DNA of 64,000 nt, from contig NC_054540.1 in assembly GCF_017654505.1 (NCBI RefSeq), positions 42,100,554 to 42,164,553 on the forward strand, given 5' to 3'. The DNA comes from Polyodon spathula (taxonomy: Eukaryota; Chordata; Actinopteri; Acipenseriformes; Polyodontidae). Made by a program: the position numbers and the translations under genes. The notes beneath the pieces are model-generated. The model was given only the letters and a program-made list of their open reading frames with translations, was not told the origin of the DNA and did no database searches. Shown piece by piece: positions 56,531-64,000 of this stretch (positions are counted from its first letter, which is position 1; each line of letters starts with the position of its first letter).

Positions 56531-59500
56531 AAATATTTTAAATGTTAGCAAGCGTAGTTCAGGGGGTGTGCAGCAGGGAGCTTCCAATTTCCTGTCAATT
56601 AGTACCTATTCTCTATTTAAGCCCTGATCACTTGCACCTTCACTGTCTAGAGTTTTGTTTTTGTATTAAACGCTCATACGCCATCTTTTCGTGCTGCACC
56701 GCTAATCTACACTTCGTTGCCTTTCACTGCAGGTCAATTCTCTGGGCAGCGCTCCCAAGATATTATCAATTATTTTCCTACCTGCTCCGGTGCTTCTTTT
56801 CATCATTCAGCTTCTCCATTTGGCTGCAGGAGCTCCAGCCTTAGTCTTACCTGCTCCGTCCAAACAGCACCGTCCAAACCGCAGCTTCATTACTCAACTT
56901 GTCTGGGTCTTTATTAGACGGACTGGCCCTCCACTAAAACCTCCAAAGCTCCTTTAACAAGACATCGACATAACCGTAGTCATCGTTTGCCTTGCCATAG
57001 CTCCTCTATTTAAATCCACCACAAAGCTCTGTCAGCTGAATCTTCCTTTACTCTTCGCTTGCAATCAAGCACCGCTCCCAGAGCCAGCACAATTTACCAT
57101 TCCTTCAGAAGATCTTGCCCTGGATTTCTATTGGCTATGTTCAACGTTTTAAAGACCTATCCAGTCAGTTCCATAATCCATTTCAACCTGTGGCGACTTG
57201 TGCTTTCGACTGGTCACAACATGCTCCAACAACATTACTGTTCTGCATCTTTTCCACCAGGGCCTCTGTCCCTGGCTACCACGGCAACGCCCTCATTGAG
57301 TGACTGCGGGGAGTTGTGAGTCGCCATGGTGACCAGGCAGCTTCACCTGGCACTGTGAGCTCTGTGCCTCAGTACTGCAATCTTCTGGCTTGCTGCGGCT
57401 GCACTTTCACAATCTGTGAGGGCTCGTTCAACTCGCCGAAATGTGACATCTAAATACTGTGTTAACATATTTATATACATGCTCCTCCAATCCGACCAGC
57501 TTCATCAAGACACCTTATTCAACTTTCATCAACGTGAGCTGCTAGTCAGTCACAGAACCATGTCCTACGATTATCACATTCCAGTCAATGTCCTCCTACC
57601 CCCAAAAGACAATACTCTCATAAACTGCTCCCGACCAATCAATAGGTTTAGCAGACACCTTGGAGCAACACGTTCTTCATCCTCTCAGGCTCTGCAGTGG
57701 TCTCAGATCTCTCCATTTTTCATCTCTCCCAAAAGCAGCTCCATCTAAATCTGCCTTAACACTGAAAAACCAATATCTTCTGCATTCAGCAGATCCCTAC
57801 TTTCTGCAGCAGACCACCGCACTCTATCGATGGTAGTCATCCGTTCTCTATTGCAGACCTTTGCTTCAGCAGATGTCTGCTCTCTACAGCTGGGCCTCTG
57901 CACACTATTGACATCACTCCATTGTTTTCTTCCTCAGACCTCTGCTCTGTTCAGCAGATCCCGCCCTCTACTGTTAATCGCTCCAACTATAGCAGATCTC
58001 CACTCCCTCTTCAGATCTGCTCACTACTGCAGCATGCAAAAGTTGCTCTAGTTTACAGTTTAAATCTGCAACTGCACTTCTCCAGAGCCTCCGATGCTCC
58101 AGCCTTCCTCCAATATGTAGATCATGGCAGCATTCCAACAATCAAGGCTAACATTAATCCCCATCTAATCAAAATACTGGGCACTTCCTCAGCAATCCTA
58201 TTCATATCTCCACTCATACTTTCAAATGTTACAGCATTAATACTTGGTTTGAGACGTGGTACGAGACTGGAAATCTGTCTTGATTATGAGCTAAGGAGTT
58301 CCACTATTAAGAGAATAACTGGCGTTGCGAAACCCAAATCTCTGAATGTGAGTTTACCTTTTCCATTTCAATCAGACATGATAGTAGCAAACTGTTGATC
58401 AATCCTGTAATAACTAACACATAGAAAGGCGGCATCTCATCTCTCGCCCTCGTTTCTAGAATATGGGATGCAAAGGCGCTGAGGTTCCCCAATAGCCGAT
58501 TCATGTTCTTTCAGTCCATCTGCCACCTCAGCCCTCAGTTCCAGCTCTCCTTCTGCCTCTACTTTTGGTATCCAAGTTCAGTCAGCTGGTCCCATCTGCT
58601 TCCACAACCCCCATCCAGAATCCCCAGCTTCTCCAGATGCTATTTGACTGAATCCTATTCTCAGTAACTTCCTTCAATCTGCTCAGCATTACATGTCTGC
58701 AGCCCTCACCCCTTGTTCAAGAGCTCCTATTCTACAGCCTGCTCAGTGTCTTCAACCTTCTGCGCCCAGAATCGAATAATCATAACCATCTCCATGCTAG
58801 GGATTCTCTCCGTGTCCCTCCAGTCTCTCCATACCAGCATTCCGCCTGACCCTCTGTGGGATTCCTAAGAGCTTTCCCCCCAGCTTCACCTTCCTGTCTG
58901 TCTATATCAACATACATTCTCCATTTGCTAATTTCCACTTTTCAGAAAAGCCACTTCTCCTCCTACAAGGATCTACCCATGGAGATCAACTGCCTCTTGG
59001 CAACCTTCCATGCTTACTCCATCACTTGGCTGCATACCTCCAAGATGGATCAAATCAGCGCGGTCTGTCCACTCAACCGTCAAGTATTAAGTCCCCTATC
59101 CCCCTTTTCAAGGTATCTCCCCAGCAGGAACCCCCCACCCCCCCTTCAGTGTCTCTGTTCATTGATTCCTATCACTCCTATCATCACTCGCCTCCACTCT
59201 CGCCTTCGAGCAGACCTCTCTCCTTTCCTCCCCCTCACCTCCAAGGAGGCCTCCCTCCTCTCCACCCTCACCTCCAGAGCAGGCCTCCCTCCATGACTCC
59301 ACCCTCTCCTCCAGAGCAGACCTCACTCCACCCTCACCTCCGAGCAGGCCTCCAACCTTTCCTCCACCCTCTCCTCCAAGCAGGCCTCCCTCCTATCCAC
59401 CCTCGCCTCCAGAGCAGGCCTCCCCCAGCCTGATCACGAATGTGGGGGAGCTGGTCCTCCTCTGCAGTGGATTCCTACATTTGTTCATCCTTCTCTGATA

Positions 59501-60476
59501 TAGTTGCTGCTCCTTCTAAAATTGCTAGCATGCTCGGAGTGGGGGCTACCTGTCTGCCGGGGCCACTAGAGGTTTTCCCCTAATCAGCCTCAAGGGGTTT
59601 TTCCTCTCCACTGAACAGCAGGTATACACATAGTCACATCCTACTAGATTACTAACCATCCTTCTTTTGTCCAGTTTGTCCTTCTGGTCTTTTGTTTGTT
59701 ATGCGCTGGCATGTGCTGTCTTTTGTTTGTATCACGGTATGGGAGATTTCGTGAGGAGCTGGGGGTCCATCCTTTGGGGGGCAAGTGAGTCTCACTTCCC
59801 TGACCTCAGGGCTAGGCATCAGCCTCCCTTTACCTTCAGGGGGGTTCTCATCATATGAGTCAGAGTGGACCCCCGGCCACATTGTCCTTTCACAGCTCCT
59901 GCGCTTATCTTGCCTCACTCGAGGCTCTGTTTCATACTCTGCCTCAATTCAGGACGTGGCTACTCCGTGCTCGAGTCCCATACTAACCTCTATGCCTTGT
60001 TCTTATTTCAGGTCCCAGGCAGTGTGAAGTCTCAGCCAATTGGGGGTCTAACGAGCGCCCCTTTAAAGAAGTCTCAGACGCTGGGTACCTCTCCCTCTCT
60101 ATCTCCTTTCGTGACCTGGTCTTCCTCCCGAGGGGCGGCTCCCCGAGTCATAACCCTCGTGTGTGTTTTCGGTTGCTGGGTCCTTTGCCCCAGGGTTGTG
60201 TCAGCATCGCCACCCTCAGTCAGTGACCACTTTCTGTATCCTTACTGCAGTTGCTATGTACTTTACCACTGGGTTGTGTCGGCATTGCTGCCCTCAGTCA
60301 GTGACCACCTTCTATCCTAGCTTCCGTGTCTAGCTTTGCTGGTCTGCCACTAGAGTGGGCCTCGCCTGCTCTTCTATCCTAGGTTCGGTCCTTTCTAGCC
60401 AGCACTCTGTCTTACTTATCGCTCCCTTCTGCTTCTTCTGCCCTATCCTTACACCCCCACTGTACTGAGAAAGCTG
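56531..60476. other. pyrimidine-rich region, unassigned
   Basis: Nearly 4 kb with C+T bias on the plus strand and no recognisable protein in any frame. Frames of 60-158 codons occur but lack domains. At 56600-56670, CTATTTAAGCCCTGATCACT followed by TTGTATTAAACG looks like an LTR core promoter. Tandem units rich in CTCC and CAGGCCTCCCTCC lie at about 59203-59430. A diverged 81-bp duplication (GTCAGTGACCAC) lies at 60191-60316. The uniform bias suggests the non-coding interior of a large retroelement, but no reverse transcriptase, recombinase or integrase was found. Confidence 0.4.
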
Positions 60477-61036
60477 TGTGGTGGAAGTTTCATTTCCAGA
60501 CCCTATAACAGAGACTCTGTAGAACAGACAAAGTGGAGTAAAACAAAAGCTTTTATTAAGTCTGCAGACAGGAGTTTCAACAGAGCAGCACAGGCTCTGT
60601 AAGCAATCGCAAAGAAACTCTATTCTTCTATTTCTATCTTCCCCTTATATAGGCAGTTGTTCTGAGTGTACGTGACTTTTGTCACATATCAGCTAGTTAA
60701 TTGTATGCAAACATTTTGTTCAACACCTGCAGACGGCCAGCAAGACTTGTGGAACCTGTGTCCTGTTTACCAACTTCTTCTGTTGGTTACTGATTTGTTA
60801 AGTCATTTGCTATGGGAAGTTGGTCCTTTACTAACATACCAACTGGTCTTTACATGGCTGACGCAACATCAGCTGAATGTGCGAGCTCTCCAAGTCTTGT
60901 CTGCTGAAACAAAAACACATCCTTTTATTTTATTTCTATATACAATTTTTAATACTTACAAAAGCAAAACACATATTACCAGATAACTCTTTCATAAAAA
61001 ACTAAACAGAAAGCAAAGAGTAGTTTTCCCACCACA
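60477..61036 (-). mobile_element. solo LTR, about 560 bp
   Basis: Ends TGTGGTGG and CCACCACA are inverted complements. They are flanked by GCTG (60473-60476 and 61037-61040), or AGCTG/AGCTG if the terminal A is shared. The minus strand has CCTATATAAGGGG, a TATA box at about 60650, so the LTR is read on the minus strand. There is no interior. Confidence 0.85.
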
Positions 61037-61093
61037 GCTGTAATAGACCCCTGAACAGACAGACAGAGCCTTTGAACTCTGTTTCACTCAAAG

Positions 61094-62232
61094 TGCTTAC
61101 ACTGCATGATTTTTGCAATCGGGAGATGCAGCGCCACTCACACTTACCAATTGAGCTATGATTTCTCACTGTAGATCGGGGATTGGAAGCTACACACACT
61201 ACACGAGATATCTTGTCGCGGACTGCGCCTATTTTCATTGCAGAATCATAGACATCATGCGGGAGAATCGTGGACTCAAGCGAGGAGGTAATAGCTGTTG
61301 TCAGTGCATTGTTTTGCACAGAAAAAAAGAAGAAAACACGGAGAAGATCCATTTGGATGTGCAATTGGCTTAATAGTCGTGGTCAGTATGGACTGATGAT
61401 GCAGCTCGAGTCGAGGTGCAACCAAAATAATAAAATCTAACCTGTTCAAAAAGCACAACACTCACTCGTAGTACAAAATATTTATTAGATTAAAAGATTG
61501 GCATGAGAGATTGGCCGTCAAGCGATCTTCATCAGAATACCAAATTCTGATGAATAATTTGAAGACTTTTAAAATAATAAATATTTTGTACTACGAGCGA
61601 GTGTTGCACTTTTGAACAGACTAGAATACAATAGTAGTAGGCTCCTACAAGTTTGTTATAGGTTTAAATATGCAACAACGTAATCTACATTCTCTCTATT
61701 TCTCACACACACAGACACGCACCCCTCCTACTCGTATTTTGAATAAATTAGCAATACAAGCATACAGTAGGGGTTTGAAAGGGATATCGAAAATACGAGG
61801 GACTGTAGAAATTGATTGCCAGGAGAGCATACACTATCACACACAGTATCTGCTTTGGCGTTAACAAGTTATAACAATTATTTACTTACCAGGTACCTTC
61901 AATGAGCGATCATGACAGGAAATGTCACTTATGTCAAAGAGGTGCACAACCTTTCTCTTTGTCGCTATTTTTGCTAGCTTGTCGTATTGGTTGCTGGCAG
62001 CATTCGTCAAGAAATCAGCTCGTAGCCCCTCAAACACTTCACGAATTGCTTTGTCGGGGACTAAAGTTTTCTGACAAGTTAGAAATTTGTCGGGACATCG
62101 TAAGAGCATCGGGAGATCTCACACTTATCGACCATTTTGTCCCCGACAACCTCTTTTTGTCTCAGATTTTAAGAAATTAGTTGCCGACTCCTCAGCTCGG
62201 CGGCGATCAGCAAAAATCGTGCAGTGTAAACC
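61094..62232. mobile_element. 1.1-kb DNA transposon with terminal inverted repeats
   Basis: The left end has CTTACACTGCATGATTTTTG (from 61095). The right end has the near-perfect inverted complement CAAAAATCGTGCAGTGTAAA (62211-62230). The exact outer limits and target duplication are not clear. No transposase is recognisable. A minus-strand frame (61882-62109) reads toward a GGTAAGTAAAT that looks like a splice donor and might be a relic exon. A smaller MITE is nested at 61436-61625. Superfamily unknown. Confidence 0.6.
61436..61625. mobile_element. 190-bp MITE with long inverted repeats
   Basis: TCTAACCTGTTC at the left and GAACAGACTAGA at the right begin imperfect inverted repeats of more than 50 bp. 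Both arms contain CGTAGTACAAAATATTTATT or its complement. The centre has a small hairpin (ATCAGAAT with ATTCTGAT). No target duplication is evident. Confidence 0.85.
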
Positions 62233-62564
62233 CGGTATAAGTTATGTTATATTTTTGTTTTATGCTATTTTTATAAATAGTTATTTATGTTTTATAATTT
62301 TATATGTGCATATAAAATACACTTGTTCACACAGAACTTTATTGCATAAAGTTTATTTTATTACACTTTCATGTTTATGTATATGTGGTTTTTTTTAAAA
62401 AAAGAAAAAAGTTTAATTTTAAATGTAAATAGAGTTTCTGCCATGAAAATGTTACGTATGATGTTCATAAATAAAAATATATTTTTTTATATCAAAGCCG
62501 TTTTAAAATGGAGTCGGACATTTTGCGAGTGCGATGGTTCTATGTAGTCTGAAATCTCGGCGGT
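62233..62564. other. no gene recognised
   Basis: A+T-rich spacer between the transposon and the minisatellite. Confidence 0.5.
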
Positions 62565-62572
62565 TCTAGTAT

Positions 62573-64000
62573 TAAGACTCTTGTAACCCACGTGTCTCCC
62601 TGCTTGAGTTCATTAGGATTCTTGTAACCCACGTGTCTCCCTGCTTGAGTTCATTAGGATTCTTGCAACCCACGTGTCTCCCTGCTTGAGTTCATTAGGA
62701 TTCTTGTAACCCATGTGTCTCCCTGCTTGAGTTCATTAGGATTCTTGCAACCCACGTGTCTCCCTGCTTGAGTTCATTAGGATTCTTGCAACCCACGTGT
62801 CTCCCTGCTTGAGTTCATTAGGATTCTTGCAACCCACGTGTCTCCCTGCTTGAGTTCATTAGGATTCTTGCAACCCACGTGTCTCCCTGCTTGAGTTCAT
62901 TAGGATTCTTGCAACCCACGTGTCTCCCTGCTTGAGTTCATTAGGATTCTTGCAACCCACGTGTCTCCCTGCTTGAGTTCATTAGGATTCTTGCAACCCA
63001 CGTGTCTCCCTGCTTGAGTTCATTAGGATTCTTGCAACCCACGTGTCTCCCTGCTTGAGTTCATTAGGATTCTTGCAACCCACGTGTCTCCCTGCTTGAG
63101 TTCATTAGGATTCTTGCAACCCACGTGTCTCCCTGCTTGAGTTCATTAGGATTCTTGCAACCCACGTGTCTCCCTGCTTGAGTTCATTAGGATTCTTGCA
63201 ACCCACGTGTCTCCCTGCTTGAGTTCATTAGGATTCTTGCAACCCACGTGTCTCCCTGCTTGAGTTCATTAGGATTCTTGCAACCCACGTGTCTCCCTGC
63301 TTGAGTTCATTAGGATTCTTGCAACCCACGTGTCTCCCTGCTTGAGTTCATTAGGATTCTTGCAACCCACGTGTCTCCCTGCTTGAGTTCATTAGGATTC
63401 TTGCAACCCACGTGTCTCCCTGCTTGAGTTCATTAGGATTCTTGCAACCCACGTGTCTCCCTGCTTGAGTTCATTAGGATTCTTGCAACCCACGTGTCTC
63501 CCTGCTTGAGTTCATTAGGATTCTTGCAACCCACGTGTCTCCCTGCTTGAGTTCATTAGGATTCTTGCAACCCACGTGTCTCCCTGCTTGAGTTCATTAG
63601 GATTCTTGCAACCCACGTGTCTCCCTGCTTGAGTTCATTAGGATTCTTGCAACCCACGTGTCTCCCTGCTTGAGTTCATTAGGATTCTTGCAACCCACGT
63701 GTCTCCCTGCTTGAGTTCATTAGGATTCTTGCAACCCACGTGTCTCCCTGCTTGAGTTCATTAGGATTCTTGCAACCCACGTGTCTCCCTGCTTGAGTTC
63801 ATTAGGATTCTTGCAACCCACGTGTCTCCCTGCTTGAGTTCATTAGGATTCTTGCAACCCACGTGTCTCCCTGCTTGAGTTCATTAGGATTCTTGCAACC
63901 CACGTGTCTCCCTGCTTGAGTTCATTAGGATTCTTGTAACCCACGTGTCTCCCTGCTTGAGTTCATTAGGATTCTTGTAACCCACGTGTCTCCCTGCTTG
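62573..64000. repeat. 41-bp minisatellite array, about 35 copies
   Basis: The unit GATTCTTGCAACCCACGTGT + CTCCCTGCTTGAGTTCATTAG repeats with exact 41-bp spacing (for example 62658 and 62699) to the end of the window. Copies are nearly identical. Variation is mainly GCAACCC versus GTAACCC: the first, second and fourth units and the last two carry the T form. The fourth also has CATGTG in place of CACGTG. The CACGTG E-box recurs in every other unit. The array continues beyond the window. Confidence 0.99.

Noticed and set aside
56531..60476. Host gene with proline-rich exons
   Set aside because: Frames of moderate length come from C+T bias; I could not define exon boundaries, a conserved domain or a convincing start.
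62573..64000. CRISPR-like array
   Set aside because: Units are 41 bp head to tail with no unique spacers, and the context is a vertebrate genome; it is a minisatellite.

Overview
The window is eukaryotic and almost certainly from a ray-finned fish. It holds CR1- and L2-clade LINEs, a DIRS tyrosine-recombinase relic, Tc1 and Harbinger relics, a 5S-rRNA-derived repeat, and several Ty3/Gypsy families, including two Gmr1-type elements. A non-teleost fish such as a sturgeon, paddlefish or gar is my guess from the repeat style only. I recognise no host protein-coding exon, tRNA gene or functional rRNA gene. Everything that reads as protein belongs to transposable elements, most of it broken.

Layout. 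1-1140: a minus-strand CR1 scrap joined to a DIRS-type tyrosine-recombinase pseudogene, then a GC-rich degenerate repeat. 2.8-15.6 kb: mostly unique-looking A+T-rich DNA with microsatellites, a 5S-rRNA-derived repeat on the minus strand (6.57 kb), a Harbinger transposase C-terminal relic (8.4 kb), a 178-bp TA-flanked MITE (9.88 kb) and a solo LTR with perfect target duplications (13.1 kb). 15.7-18.7 kb: a long CR1-clade LINE with endonuclease and reverse transcriptase, broken by one frameshift. 18.7-28.5 kb: intergenic DNA with a 38-base poly-C tract, L2-type LINE fragments and minisatellites. 28.8-33.9 kb: a complete but decayed Gmr1-like Ty3/Gypsy element with ACAGC target duplications. 34-39.4 kb: an L2 LINE with a nested 649-bp solo LTR, then rearranged pieces of a minus-strand Gypsy family. 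39.45-46.84 kb: a younger Gmr1-like element with three LTRs (the third a remnant) and a CR1 LINE inserted in its integrase. 46.8-56.5 kb: a graveyard of minus-strand Gypsy pieces, with a third CR1 copy and a Tc1 transposon bordered by long TA tracts. 56.5-60.4 kb: pyrimidine-rich DNA I cannot assign. 60.5-62.2 kb: a solo LTR and a TIR element carrying a nested MITE. 62.57-64 kb: a 41-bp minisatellite of about 35 copies, nearly all with a CACGTG E-box, running off the end of the window.

The most informative content is the pair of Gmr1-like elements. Their proteins are Ty3/Gypsy-like, but integrase lies upstream of reverse transcriptase, as in Ty1/Copia. Both capsid regions resemble the SCAN domain of vertebrate zinc-finger proteins. 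These properties are known for Gmr1-type elements, so I do not claim a new system. The younger element has near-identical LTRs and gag copies, so its family moved recently.

All similarities were judged by eye. Element ends are firm only where terminal repeats and target duplications are quoted.
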